Of a DNA stretch of 64,000 bases, positions 14,345-23,561 are shown piece by piece. Source of the DNA: Agrococcus sp. KRD186 (GTDB lineage Bacteria; Actinomycetota; Actinomycetes; Actinomycetales; Microbacteriaceae); contig NZ_JABFAP010000001.1 of NCBI RefSeq assembly GCF_017168255.1, positions 1,643,691 through 1,707,690 of the forward strand, in the 5' to 3' direction. Every line of letters starts with the position of its first letter. Position 1 is the first letter of the stretch. The notes beneath the pieces are model-generated. The model worked only from the letters and a program-made list of their open reading frames with translations, was not told where the DNA came from and made no database searches. A program made the position numbers and the translations under genes.

Positions 14345-15791
14345 GGACGTGGTGCGGCCGGACCTCGCTCACCAGCGTCAGCACGTGATGGCCGCGCAGT
14401 TGGCGCGAGGCCTCGAGCACCGCACGCGGGCTGCCTGATCGCACTGCGCGGAGGACGCCAGCGGCCTGACGGGCGGCCGTGCCGAGCGAGCCGGCCGACT
14501 TCGCGAGCGCGGCGCGTTCGCGAAGTCGGTCGACCGGCACGTGAGAGTCGAGCTTCAGGAGCGCTCGCTCGTGCCGAGTCAGCGCAGCCGGCGACAGTCC
14601 CGCCTCGACGAGACCGGCCGCGAGAGCGTGCAATCTGCGCACATCGTCATCCGTGGTGCTCGCGAGCGCCATCGGTGCGATGAGGTCACGACGCGCGAGC
14701 TCGGCGATCGCTCGATGCGCGCCACGATCCGCGACGACCGCAGCCGTGATCTGCGCGTTGGCGCCAGAGGCGCGCAGCGCCGCGAGCCCCTCCGCACCGG
14801 ATCCGGTGATCATGGCGGCCGCGAGCGCCCAGCCTCGGCGCGCGACAAGGCCATAGACGACGCGGCGCAGCGGATCCAGCCCGTCGAAGGCTCCCCGAGG
14901 CGCCGCCGACACGAGCTCGACGAGCAGACTCCGCGCCTCATCGAAGGCATCGTCCTCGCTGAGCACCGCGCCCATGCAGTGTGCCCAGATGTCAAACTCG
15001 AGAATGCTGGCGTAGTAGCGCTTGCTGAGCTCGCCATCGCGCAGGCGCGCGATGGCATCGCGGCAGGCGATCTCCTGGGTGAAGTGGTCTGTAACCGGGC
15101 CAGACTGCTGCTTCGACGAGGTCATCGAGGTCGTGCCGATGCGCCGGCGATAGGCATAGACGGGCTCGGGGATGACGTCGAAGGCGAAACTGGTATAGGC
15201 GTGCATCATCGCTTGGATGTCGTTCGACCGTCGCGCATCGGCGAACTCGATGCCGGCGGCCTGCCAACTGGTTCGACGGATGATGCGGTTCCAGCACACG
15301 CGCTCGCGCACGAACTGAGGCTCCTCGGCGAGCGTGACGCCGATGCGGACGCGGTCGTAGAGCGGCAGGCTCTGATCGCGCGTCGTCAGCCGCTGCGCCT
15401 CCATCACGAGATGGTTTCCGAGCACCATCTCCGCATCGGTGGTCCGCGCCTGCTCCACCAGCAACCGGTAGGCGTCGGCTGGCACGATGTCGTCGCCGTC
15501 CGCGAAGGCGAGGTACTCGCCTCCCGCATTGGCGATGCCATGGTTGCGCGCGCGGGCTGCGCCCTTGCCAATGTTCTGCAGCACCCGGAATCGCCCATCG
15601 CCGTCGGCTGCTTCAGCGAGCCGCTCGAGGGTGTCGTCCGTCGAGCCGTCGTCGACCACGATCACCTCGAAGTCCGCCAGCGTCTGCGCACGCAGCGACT
15701 GAACCAACTGCCCGACCCACTCGCCCACGTTGTAGGTCGGGATGATGACGCTCACCGACGGCGAGTCGACAGTCGATCCGGGTGACGTCAC
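14301..15791 (-). CDS. glycosyltransferase family 2 with helical C-terminal region
   Basis: A 496-residue protein with a GT-A domain in residues ~10-240: SVIIPTYNVGEWV, DDGSTDDT, and the metal-binding FADGDD near residue 96. After about residue 250 follows a mostly helical region that includes DPLRRVVYGLVARRGW, similar in layout to the region after the GT2 domain in the two neighbouring genes. The GTG start at 15791 has AGGAGG four bases upstream. It is divergent from the fusion glycosyltransferase, and their promoter regions overlap. The donor and acceptor sugars are not readable. Confidence 0.85.
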   Translation of the reverse strand: MTSPGSTVDSPSVSVIIPTYNVGEWVGQLVQSLRAQTLADFEVIVVDDGSTDDTLERLAEAADGDGRFRVLQNIGKGAARARNHGIANAGGEYLAFADGDDIVPADAYRLLVEQARTTDAEMVLGNHLVMEAQRLTTRDQSLPLYDRVRIGVTLAEEPQFVRERVCWNRIIRRTSWQAAGIEFADARRSNDIQAMMHAYTSFAFDVIPEPVYAYRRRIGTTSMTSSKQQSGPVTDHFTQEIACRDAIARLRDGELSKRYYASILEFDIWAHCMGAVLSEDDAFDEARSLLVELVSAAPRGAFDGLDPLRRVVYGLVARRGWALAAAMITGSGAEGLAALRASGANAQITAAVVADRGAHRAIAELARRDLIAPMALASTTDDDVRRLHALAAGLVEAGLSPAALTRHERALLKLDSHVPVDRLRERAALAKSAGSLGTAARQAAGVLRAVRSGSPRAVLEASRQLRGHHVLTLVSEVRPHHVLTGLRRVRARLRRR

Positions 15792-15800
15792 TCTTCCTCC

Positions 15801-15806
15801 TACAAT
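15801..15806 (+). promoter_or_regulatory. -10-like TACAAT for the GT2-GT4 fusion gene
   Basis: TACAAT lies 33 bases before the ATG at 15840, leaving a leader of about 27 bases that contains the GAGGAGG ribosome site. No good -35 box is visible. Confidence 0.4.
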
Positions 15807-15839
15807 GGTTCGGGCCAGTCAGATTCGTGAGGAGGCTGC

Positions 15840-18713
15840 ATGCCGATCGCATCAGACGCCGCTGGCGACGATTCGCAGCTCGTGTCGATCATCGTACCGA
15901 TCTACCAGGCGGAAGAGATGCTCGGCGCCTGCCTCGACGGATTCCTGGCGCAGACCTACACGAACTGGGAGGCGATCCTCGTCATCGACGGATCGCCGGA
16001 CGGTTCCGAACGGGTGGCGCGTCGCTACGCCGCGAAGGACAGTCGCTTCACGGTGCTCGTCACCCCCAACGGCGGACCCGGCGCGGCTCGCAACGCGGGC
16101 CTCGCGATCGCACGGGGCAGCTACATCACCTTCGTCGATTCCGACGATCTGCTGGAGCCGGAGGCGCTCTCGGTGCTGGTGGCCGCGCTCGAGGGCGGCG
16201 AAGCCGACATGGCCGGGGGGATCATCTACGACTTCTTCCCCGACAGCCCCCGCCGCGTCCGGTACTGGACGATGCGCGGCCCTCAGTTCTCCCGACGCTG
16301 GGCGACCTATCGACTCACCGACATGCCCAGCCTGATCGAGGACAGCATCGTTTGCGCGAAGCTCTTCCGCCGGTCGCTGATCGATCGCATCGGGCTGGAG
16401 TTCCCCGAGCACACACATACCGAGGACATCGTCCCCGCGCTGCAGCTCGAGCTGGCCGCGCGGTTGACCGCCATCGTGCCCGCCGAGATCTACGCGCATC
16501 GTCGGCACGGCAGTGCCATCAGCGCGAACTATCTGCGACCCAAAACGCTCGGTGACTGGGGCACGCAGGCGACCAGGACCTTGCGTCTCATCGCTGCGGT
16601 GCCGGAGCAGCACGTGCGCGACCACTATGTGCTCAAGCACACGCTCTCGCAGTGGTGGACGCGCGCGGAGCGCTTTACGCTCATCGAGGACTCCGGACTG
16701 CTCGTGGTCGTTGAGCGCCTCGCCGCCGACATGCTCGACGTCGCGGGGCGGGAGCCTGATCCGCTCGACACGCTCCGGACGAGCGTCCTGCGCGCCTTCG
16801 CTGCGGGCGTGCCCTCGCGACGGTGGCGCGAACTGGCCGCCGCGCTGCGCGATGACCTCGATGGCAGGGGGCAGACCCCGGAGGTGGCCATCAGCCCGCT
16901 GGAATCCCCTGGGCCCGAGCGCGCGCCCGCGATCGCGCGAGCCGCGCTCCGCGCCGTCGATCTGCTCGACCGCACGGATCCGCTCGAGGACAGGCTGGCC
17001 GCCGAGTTACTGCTCTCGCAGGTGCTCAGCACGGCCGGTCGCGGCTGGATCGATGACGCGACGGTCGTCGCGGCTGCGATCCGCGGCGTCGAAGCGACCG
17101 CCCCCGACGTGCTCATCTCGATCGGACTCCCGGGTTCGCCGTTCGGCGACGACGCCTCCCCGGTCGCAGACTTGGCCCGGGAGCACTGGCGCTCGCTGCT
17201 GCCGTTCACGGCGGGCATCACGGCGATCCGGCTCGAGGCGCGCGGCCTCGTGCTGCGAGGGTCGGTGCACCTCGACCGGCCGCTGGAGGCGGAAGACGTA
17301 CTGCGGCTGTCCGTCGTCGACCGGGGCTCGAGCAGGCCGCGTGTCGTCGCGGTCACGGTCGCATCGCCGCCGCAGGAGCCGGGTCCGGTCAGTTGGCAGG
17401 CTGTCATTCCCGCAGAGGATCTCGAGGCACTCGAGAAGGCCGACCTCTGGCTGCGACGGGACAGCCGGCACGGCCGTCGGGTCGAACTGCCGGTCGTCGT
17501 CTCCGCAGACCACCCGTCGTCGCTCCAGGTCGACCTGCGCTCTCGCCCGGTCTCCCTCTTCGTCGCCCTCGGAGGCGAGACGCGGCTGACCGTCGGTGCA
17601 CGCGTCGAGCGCACCGGACGGCGCGCGGCCGCACCTGCGGCTCGCACGCCCCGGCGCGTGTTCACCTTCCCCAATTGGGGCTCGAACCCGTACATGGCGA
17701 TGCTGCAGACCGAGGTGCGCGGATCGGGCGCGTCGATGCCGGGCACGGTCGAGCACCCGCAGCTGGTTCGCGAGCTCGAGGACCGGGCGGCGACGGGCGT
17801 CGTGCACGTGCATTGGACGAGCCCGATCATCGAGAAGTCGACGGATCCCGAGGATGCCGAGAAGCGCGTCGAGGCGGTGCTGCGCGGTCTCGTCGCAGCG
17901 CGCGAGCGCGGCAGGCCGATCATCTGGACCGTGCACAATGTGCTGCCGCACGATACGCGATTCCCGCTCGCCGCCGTGCGCCTGCATCAGGGTCTCGCCG
18001 ACATCGCCGACGTCGTCCACGTGCTCGGCACGACCACCCAGGAGGCGATCGGCGAGCTGTACCGACTGCAGCCGGAGAAGGTGCGGGTGCTGCCGCACTC
18101 GTCCTACGCAGGGATCTACGGCACCCGCATGGAGCGTGCCGCCGCTCGAGAGGCGATCGGTTCGTCCTCCACGACCACGCAGGCGCTCTTCTTCGGCCAG
18201 ATGCGGCCGTACAAGGGCCTCGAGCACCTGTTCGAGGCTGCGACCCAGCTGCAGGGCACCCCGGCGGAGGTCGAACTGCTGCTCGCGGGCAACCCGACGC
18301 CCGACCTGCGCGAGCGCATCGCCGAGCTGGCGCAGACCGACATGCGCGTCACCAGCGCGCTGCGCTTCATCGAGGACAGCGAAGTCGCCGCCTGGTTCTC
18401 GGCGGCCGATGTCGCCGTGCTCCCATACGAGCGCATCCTGAACTCTGGCACGATGCATCTCGCCGCGACGTTCGGGCTGCCCGTGCTGCTGCCGGACGAG
18501 CACACGATCACCGCCGACTTCGGCGACGAGCAATGGCTGCGGTTCTTCGACCCGGCCGACGCGGTCTCCTCGATCCGTGCCAGCATCGAGGATGGCTGGT
18601 TCCGCGATCCTGCGGTGCGGGAGTCGGCCCTGGCGTACGCGCGGCGCCGCTCGCCCTACGCGATGGCGCGCGCCTACGCCGAGCTCATCGAGGAGGTCTC
18701 TGGCCGTGACTGA
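15840..18713 (+). CDS. bifunctional glycosyltransferase: GT2 + linker domains + GT4
   Basis: A 957-residue fusion. Residues ~15-240 form a GT2 domain (VSIIVPIYQAEEM, LVIDGSPDGS, FVDSDD, then RYWTMRGPQF and CAKLFRRSLIDR). Residues ~250-440 are helical and ~440-600 beta-rich, without a family I recognise. Residues ~605-957 form a GT-B domain resembling GumK-like GT4 enzymes: VHVHWTSPI, WTVHNVLPHD, FGQMRPYKGL, LPYERILNSGTMHLA. It would add two sugars in sequence. GAGGAGG lies four bases before the ATG. The GT2 half has a tandem paralogue immediately downstream and the GT4 half a separate paralogue at 20368-21453. Confidence 0.87.
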   Translation: MPIASDAAGDDSQLVSIIVPIYQAEEMLGACLDGFLAQTYTNWEAILVIDGSPDGSERVARRYAAKDSRFTVLVTPNGGPGAARNAGLAIARGSYITFVDSDDLLEPEALSVLVAALEGGEADMAGGIIYDFFPDSPRRVRYWTMRGPQFSRRWATYRLTDMPSLIEDSIVCAKLFRRSLIDRIGLEFPEHTHTEDIVPALQLELAARLTAIVPAEIYAHRRHGSAISANYLRPKTLGDWGTQATRTLRLIAAVPEQHVRDHYVLKHTLSQWWTRAERFTLIEDSGLLVVVERLAADMLDVAGREPDPLDTLRTSVLRAFAAGVPSRRWRELAAALRDDLDGRGQTPEVAISPLESPGPERAPAIARAALRAVDLLDRTDPLEDRLAAELLLSQVLSTAGRGWIDDATVVAAAIRGVEATAPDVLISIGLPGSPFGDDASPVADLAREHWRSLLPFTAGITAIRLEARGLVLRGSVHLDRPLEAEDVLRLSVVDRGSSRPRVVAVTVASPPQEPGPVSWQAVIPAEDLEALEKADLWLRRDSRHGRRVELPVVVSADHPSSLQVDLRSRPVSLFVALGGETRLTVGARVERTGRRAAAPAARTPRRVFTFPNWGSNPYMAMLQTEVRGSGASMPGTVEHPQLVRELEDRAATGVVHVHWTSPIIEKSTDPEDAEKRVEAVLRGLVAARERGRPIIWTVHNVLPHDTRFPLAAVRLHQGLADIADVVHVLGTTTQEAIGELYRLQPEKVRVLPHSSYAGIYGTRMERAAAREAIGSSSTTTQALFFGQMRPYKGLEHLFEAATQLQGTPAEVELLLAGNPTPDLRERIAELAQTDMRVTSALRFIEDSEVAAWFSAADVAVLPYERILNSGTMHLAATFGLPVLLPDEHTITADFGDEQWLRFFDPADAVSSIRASIEDGWFRDPAVRESALAYARRRSPYAMARAYAELIEEVSGRD

Positions 18714-20400
18714 GCCCGCGGCTGGGCTGATCAGCATCATCGTGCCCGTGTACCGCACGGAGCGGGTGCTGCCTGCGCTGCTCGACTCCATGCTCGCCCA
18801 GACCTGGATGCAGTGGGAAGCCGTGCTCGTCATCGACGGCTCACCCGACCGCTCGATCGACGTCGCGCGCGCGTATGCAGCAAGCGATGCTCGCTTCCGG
18901 GTGATCGATGCGCCCAACCGCGGCATCGGAGCTGCTCGGAACCTCGGCCTCGACGCCGCGAAAGGCAGCCTGATCGCGTTCGCCGACTCCGACGACATCC
19001 TGCAGCCGACCGCGCTGGAATCACTGATCGCCGCGATGCGCGCCGGCGACACCGAGATGTCGACCGGGATCGGCGAAGACTTCTTCAGCGGCAGGCGCCG
19101 GCGGCGGATGCGGTACTGGACGATGCAGGGACCGCACTTCGCGAGCGCGGGCGTCTACGACATCCTCGACACGCCGTCGTTGCTCGAGGACCACGTCGTC
19201 TGGGCGAAGCTCTTCCGCCGCGAGTTGATAGACCGCGCCGGAGTTCGCTTCCCCGAGGGCGTGCAATGCGAGGACATCCACCCGATGCTCCGGCTGCAAC
19301 TCGCCGCCGGGCGCATCGCCGTTGTGCCAGAGTCCGTCTACCTGCACCGCCGGCACCTGGAGACCGTCAGCGCCGACTACATGCGCGCTCGCACGCTGCG
19401 CGACTGGATCTCGCAGGCGCGGGCCACTGTCGCCACGGCGGTCGCGACCGACGATCGCACCATCATCGAGCACTATGTCGGCGGGCACGTGCTTGACCAA
19501 TGGTGGAGCCGCGCTGCAGAGATCACGGCGATCGAGCGCGATCTCGCGATCGGCGTCGAGTCCCTCGCCGCTGACATTCTGGCTGCGATCGGGCCCTCGC
19601 CGCGCAGGCTCGATCCTCTCCGCACCGCAGCACTTGCCTTCTTCGCCGCAGGCGCTCCAAGCCGTCGCTGGGTGCTGGGAGCATCGACGGACTCGGGTCC
19701 CCTCACCTCGCCGGATCGCCGGAATGGCACGCGCGTGGCCGTGGCGGCGCTCGAAGCTGCCTCGCAGCTCGACACGGACGACGCCGTCGAAGCGCGCATG
19801 GCTGCAGAGTTACTCGTCAACCGGGTGCTTGCGCCGGTCGCGTTCGGGCTCGCGCGCCCGCAAGATGTCGCAGCGCGGCTGGTGGAGAGCGCGCGCGATC
19901 AGATCGATCGCATCGGCTCGGCTGCCTTCACCGCGGTCGCAGTGGTCAGCGCGCCCGCCACCCTGCCGGTGGGCGAGCACGCGGCGTCCGCGCGGGCCGT
20001 GCTCGATCGGATGCCACTGAGAGTTGCACGCCTGCGGCGCGTGATGCTTGACGACCATCACGTGCTGTTCGAGGGAATCATCGCCGGGCATGAATCGCCC
20101 GATCCTTCTGAAGCAATCGCGCTCGTCGTGCGCGGCCGCTCCAGCCGGTTCACGCAGCTGGTCTCGCTCGATGCCGCCCGTGGCCACGACGGCGTCCTGC
20201 ATTGGAGAGCGACCTTGCCCGTAACCCGCAGAATGGTGGGTCGCGAGCTCACACTCGCGCTCAGACTCACGCGCAGGCACCGAGCGCCTGCAGAGCTCGC
20301 GGTCCATGCTCAGTCAACGCCGGGCCCGCTCAGCTCGGTCTCCCTGCGGGTCTCGTTCAGCGGTTCGTCACCGGTCGTGCTGCGCGTGCGACGCGCCTGA
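18706..20400 (+). CDS. glycosyltransferase family 2, paralogue of the upstream fusion's first half
   Basis: A 564-residue protein starting at GTG 18706, with AGGAGG nine bases upstream and an 8-bp overlap with the previous stop. The GT2 domain (residues ~6-235) tracks the fusion protein closely: ISIIVPVYRTERVL, LVIDGSPDRS, FADSDD, RYWTMQGPHF, WAKLFRRELIDRAG. Helical and beta-rich domains follow in the same order, with DPLRTAALAFFAAGAPSRRW matching DTLRTSVLRAFAAGVPSRRW, and then the protein ends without a GT4 domain. The longer frame beginning at 18577 is rejected. Tandem duplication followed by change of specificity is likely. Confidence 0.85.
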   Translation: MTEPAAGLISIIVPVYRTERVLPALLDSMLAQTWMQWEAVLVIDGSPDRSIDVARAYAASDARFRVIDAPNRGIGAARNLGLDAAKGSLIAFADSDDILQPTALESLIAAMRAGDTEMSTGIGEDFFSGRRRRRMRYWTMQGPHFASAGVYDILDTPSLLEDHVVWAKLFRRELIDRAGVRFPEGVQCEDIHPMLRLQLAAGRIAVVPESVYLHRRHLETVSADYMRARTLRDWISQARATVATAVATDDRTIIEHYVGGHVLDQWWSRAAEITAIERDLAIGVESLAADILAAIGPSPRRLDPLRTAALAFFAAGAPSRRWVLGASTDSGPLTSPDRRNGTRVAVAALEAASQLDTDDAVEARMAAELLVNRVLAPVAFGLARPQDVAARLVESARDQIDRIGSAAFTAVAVVSAPATLPVGEHAASARAVLDRMPLRVARLRRVMLDDHHVLFEGIIAGHESPDPSEAIALVVRGRSSRFTQLVSLDAARGHDGVLHWRATLPVTRRMVGRELTLALRLTRRHRAPAELAVHAQSTPGPLSSVSLRVSFSGSSPVVLRVRRA

Positions 20401-21453
20401 GCGGGCCAGCAGCGCACGCACCTCGCCGGCGAACGCCGTCCCCGCGTCCTGCGGCGTCCACCTGCCGGCATCGGCTAGCGCCGCGGCGAAGGCGAGCTCG
20501 TCTCCGACCGGCAGCTGCTCGATCGCGGCGCGCAGTCCACCGGGAGTGCGTGCGTACCAGTGCACCCAGCCACGGTCACCGTGCTCCTGCCGCAATGCCT
20601 TATCGTCGGGCAGCAGCACGGGCCGCGCGAAGGTCGCGGCCAGCATCATGCTGCCCGAGTTGAGCATGTGGCTATACGGCAGCACCACGACATCCGCCGC
20701 CGCGAGCCAGCCCGGCACCGCCTCCGCGTCGATGAACGACAACTGGCGCACCGTCTCGACGCCGTGGTCTTCCACGAGGGCGTTGATCACCGCAGCCTCA
20801 TCTTCGGTCGCGTTGCCGGCCAGCAGCAGCACGACCCGGCCCGACTGCCGCGTCGCCGTCCCCGCTTCCTCGATCAACTCACGCACCCCCTTGTACGCAC
20901 GCATCTGTCCGAGCATGAGCAGTGCGAGGTCGTCGGCGCCGATGCCAAGCCGCTCACGCGCCGCAGCACGATCCTCGCGCGGCCCGTAGGCACCGAAGTA
21001 GCTCGGATGAGGGATGCGGACGGTGCGGTCGGGTGGCAGCCGGTATTCTGGGGCTGCGGCGACGGCCGTCGAAATGGACATGATGTGGATGGTGTCCGCG
21101 AGCCTGGAGAGGCTCCGGTGCAGTGAGCGCTCGACCCACCGGTGTCGCGCATCATGCGGCAGCACGTTGTGCACCGTCCAGAGGATCGTCATGCCGGCGC
21201 GCTTCGCCTCTGTCAGCGCACGCACGAACCGCCAGACGCCACGCGCGGCGACGAACGGATTCCGGGTGCGCTGGGCGATCGGATTGGTCCAGTTCATGTG
21301 CAGGACCGTGTCCTGCGGTCGCATCCTCAGCGAGGAGAGCAGAGCGTCGAGCTCCACCTCGTCGTCCACGTCGATCTCGTCCGGCAGCCTGCCGTGTAGC
21401 AGGTCGAGGAACGGGTTCTCCCGGTACGCCGGGAACACAAGCAACCGGCTCAT
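20368..21453 (-). CDS. glycosyltransferase, GT4 / GumK-like
   Basis: A 361-residue GT-B enzyme whose motifs mirror the C-terminal domain of the fusion protein: LHMNWTNPI, TVHNVLPHD, LGQMRAYKGVREL, LPYSHMLNSGSMMLA, and PVLLPDD. Such enzymes use a nucleotide sugar to extend a lipid-linked glycan at the inner membrane face. ATG 21453 has GGGAGGGGAG four bases upstream, and the annotated longer frame (to 21624) lies inside the rgpF-like gene. It overlaps the rgpF stop by ATGA and the convergent GT2 gene by 33 bp. With the 564-residue gene it makes up the same domain set as the fusion, but split and inverted. Confidence 0.84.
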   Translation of the reverse strand: MSRLLVFPAYRENPFLDLLHGRLPDEIDVDDEVELDALLSSLRMRPQDTVLHMNWTNPIAQRTRNPFVAARGVWRFVRALTEAKRAGMTILWTVHNVLPHDARHRWVERSLHRSLSRLADTIHIMSISTAVAAAPEYRLPPDRTVRIPHPSYFGAYGPREDRAAARERLGIGADDLALLMLGQMRAYKGVRELIEEAGTATRQSGRVVLLLAGNATEDEAAVINALVEDHGVETVRQLSFIDAEAVPGWLAAADVVVLPYSHMLNSGSMMLAATFARPVLLPDDKALRQEHGDRGWVHWYARTPGGLRAAIEQLPVGDELAFAAALADAGRWTPQDAGTAFAGEVRALLARSGASHAQHDR

Positions 21454-23228
21454 CGAGCTCCCCTCCCGCTCCATAGCGCTCTGCGTGCCGCGAGCCTGAG
21501 CCCCTTCAGCACGCGCACCGCCGGGCCTGCGACCGCTGCGGCTGCACGGGTCGCGGCACTCGCAAGCTGCACCTGCTGGCGCGACGTGCCCGGCACATCC
21601 TGCAGGATCTCCTGCAGCTTCCACTCGAGCATCTGGTGGGACTCGGCGGCGACCTCGGGGGAGGTGACGGTGCGGACGATGTAGCCCTCGCTGATGGCTG
21701 CGTAGGCGAAGAGGCGCTCGACAGCGTGCGCGACCCCGCCGTCGCGGTAGCCGGACTCGTCGGGGAAATCATGCCAGCCGAGGCTGTCGACGAGCGGCCG
21801 CAACGCCTCCGGGCGGGCGGCGAACATCGAACCGAAGGGCGCGAGCGGCGAGCCGTCGTCGAAAGGCACGTCGATGCCGAGCCGTCTCGCGAGACGTTCG
21901 GCGAGCGGCCGGTTGCCGAACCACGCGCGGCCGAGCGTCGGGTAACCCACGTGGATCTGCGGAGGCATGGCCATGCCGAGCTCGGGCTCGTCGATGAAGA
22001 GCTGGAGGAGGGCATGGGGCGCACCCAGCAGGCTGCCGAGCACGTGCTCCTGGAACCGCGTCGCGCGCGGATACGGATCCTGTGGCGAGCGCTTGGAGTG
22101 CAGCTTGAGCACGACGTCGAACGGATGCCCGCCCGCCGCATCCGTTCGCAGCACATCCGAGCAGCCGAGAAGGAAGGCCGAGATGTCGCGGCCTCGGTTG
22201 GACTCCACCACGCGCACTTCGAAGTGCTGCAGGCGCTGCAGCCAACTGCTGACCTCGCGCTCAAAGCGATGCTCGATGGCAGCCTTCGACTCCTCGCTGC
22301 CGGTCGTGACGATCAACGTCCAGTCTACCGGCATGTGCTGCAGCATCACGCCGATCTCAGGCAGCGCCTCCGGGTAGTAGACGTGCGCGATCACAGCCAG
22401 CCGCGGCCTGGGACCAGCACTGAGCTCCTCGGGCCACCGCTCGAGCACGCGCATGGCGCCGATAGTGGTCGCCACCTGCCGCGGCGGAGCAGCCTGCTGA
22501 AGGTCACGCGCGATGACGCGCATCGGATAGCCGCTGCCCTGCAACATCCGCCAGGCACCAGGGTCACCGAGCGCGTGCTGCTCCAGGTCCCCCGGGTCGG
22601 CGGTGAACAGGAGACGCTCGAAGAAGGGCTGCTCGAGCGGCACCTCGAGCACTGCCCGCTGGATGCGCTCGTCCTGGTGGCTGCGGATTGCTGACACGCG
22701 GGCTCCACCTCGTTGCAGCGCGAGCACCAGGTCATGCACGCCGAGCGTGTCGCGATCGTCGCGAGCGGCGCGCCACCACCTGCGCCAGGTCTCGCCATCG
22801 AACGCGTCACGGTGCGCCCACAGCCAGGGCGAGGGCTCGAGATGCTGCCGCGGAGCTGTCGGCGTCCAGGTCCACGCACCGGTCGTGGGCGCCCCGGCCG
22901 CGAGGATCCCGAGCATGTCGCGATCCGGCAGCGGCCCGTATCGCTCCGTGTCGGTCACGAGCACCGAGGCAGCCGCGCAGACTTCGTCGTCCACCGCGGC
23001 GAGGCCCGCCGCGATCAGCGCCAGCACGGAACCCGCCTGCGCCACGACCACACGGTCGGCGAGCGCGTCGGCGCGCTCACGCCCGGCCGCGCTGAGCGCA
23101 TCCGCGACCAGCACGACGCGATCGGTGATCGTGCGCAGGCCCGCCACCAGCAGGTCGACGCGATCGCCGACCTCGCCGCGGGGATCGCGATGGGCGACGA
23201 TCGCGAGGCGCGTGGCTGCAGCAGTCAT
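21450..23228 (-). CDS. rhamnan synthesis F family protein (RgpF-like)
   Basis: A 592-residue protein whose second half (residues ~285-545) matches the rhamnan synthesis F family: RLAVIAHVYYPEALPEIG, NRGRDISAFLLGCSDVL, LKLHSKRSPQDPYPR, and FGSMFAARPEALRPLV. In streptococci RgpF builds rhamnose-rich polysaccharide, which fits rmlA and rmlB nearby. The first half carries AHRDPRGEVGDRVD and a Rossmann-like pattern without a sure family. The ATG at 23228 follows a TACGCT hexamer at seven bases. The next gene starts inside its stop codon (ATGA), so translation is coupled. Confidence 0.82.
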   Translation of the reverse strand: MTAAATRLAIVAHRDPRGEVGDRVDLLVAGLRTITDRVVLVADALSAAGRERADALADRVVVAQAGSVLALIAAGLAAVDDEVCAAASVLVTDTERYGPLPDRDMLGILAAGAPTTGAWTWTPTAPRQHLEPSPWLWAHRDAFDGETWRRWWRAARDDRDTLGVHDLVLALQRGGARVSAIRSHQDERIQRAVLEVPLEQPFFERLLFTADPGDLEQHALGDPGAWRMLQGSGYPMRVIARDLQQAAPPRQVATTIGAMRVLERWPEELSAGPRPRLAVIAHVYYPEALPEIGVMLQHMPVDWTLIVTTGSEESKAAIEHRFEREVSSWLQRLQHFEVRVVESNRGRDISAFLLGCSDVLRTDAAGGHPFDVVLKLHSKRSPQDPYPRATRFQEHVLGSLLGAPHALLQLFIDEPELGMAMPPQIHVGYPTLGRAWFGNRPLAERLARRLGIDVPFDDGSPLAPFGSMFAARPEALRPLVDSLGWHDFPDESGYRDGGVAHAVERLFAYAAISEGYIVRTVTSPEVAAESHQMLEWKLQEILQDVPGTSRQQVQLASAATRAAAAVAGPAVRVLKGLRLAARRALWSGRGAR

Positions 23229-23235
23229 CGCCCTC

Positions 23236-23241
23236 AGCGTA
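23236..23241 (-). promoter_or_regulatory. -10-like TACGCT, leaderless spacing
   Basis: TACGCT on the minus strand is followed by seven bases (GAGGGCG) and the ATG at 23228. The GAGGG could also be read as a weak ribosome site, so both initiation modes are possible. Confidence 0.4.
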
Positions 23242-23291
23242 GACGAACGGGAACTTGTGGGACGCGAACGCCCGGGACGAGTTCGTGCGGA

Positions 23292-23471
23292 CTACGAGAA
23301 CGTGCGCAGCACGCGCAGCCTGGCGGCCTTGGGCGCCGACGGTCCTGCCGCTCGAGCGTCGCCCTGGGAACGCCCGAGGCGCCACAGCCCGTTCGCGTCG
23401 ACGGCCCTGGAGATGTCGGCCAGCTCGCCAGCGCAGCTCCGCGCGCCGGCGGCATCGGGATTCCCGTGCAC
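23292..23471 (-). other. possible small ORF or gene remnant in the 23.2-23.56 kb gap
   Basis: The 333-base gap between the rgpF-like gene and the next GT2 is mostly non-coding, but a minus-strand frame from GTG 23471 to a stop at 23292-23294 encodes 59 residues with a protein-like composition. It includes ELADISRAVDANGLWRL and ends LRVLRTFS. The frame stays open upstream to about 23520. No ribosome site or family match is evident. Nearby, at about 23471-23490, the 9-bp word cgtgctact occurs twice, ten bases apart. It may be a relic of a gene lost from the cluster. Confidence 0.2.
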
Positions 23472-23510
23472 CGTGCTACTTCGTGCTACTCGACGGACAT
23501 GAATGGTCGG

Positions 23511-23516
23511 TACCCT
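23511..23516 (+). promoter_or_regulatory. -10-like TACCCT for the following GT2 gene
   Basis: TACCCT would place the transcript start near 23523, downstream of the ATG at 23499, and so argues for the TTG start at 23562. Confidence 0.35.
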
Positions 23517-23561
23517 AGGCGGTCAGCCCGCACCTCGCGGCGTCCACCGACGGAGACCGCT

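Noticed and set aside
17007-19052. Minus-strand open frame of 681 codons
   Set aside because: It lies opposite the GT2-GT4 fusion gene and has no motif, ribosome site or promoter.
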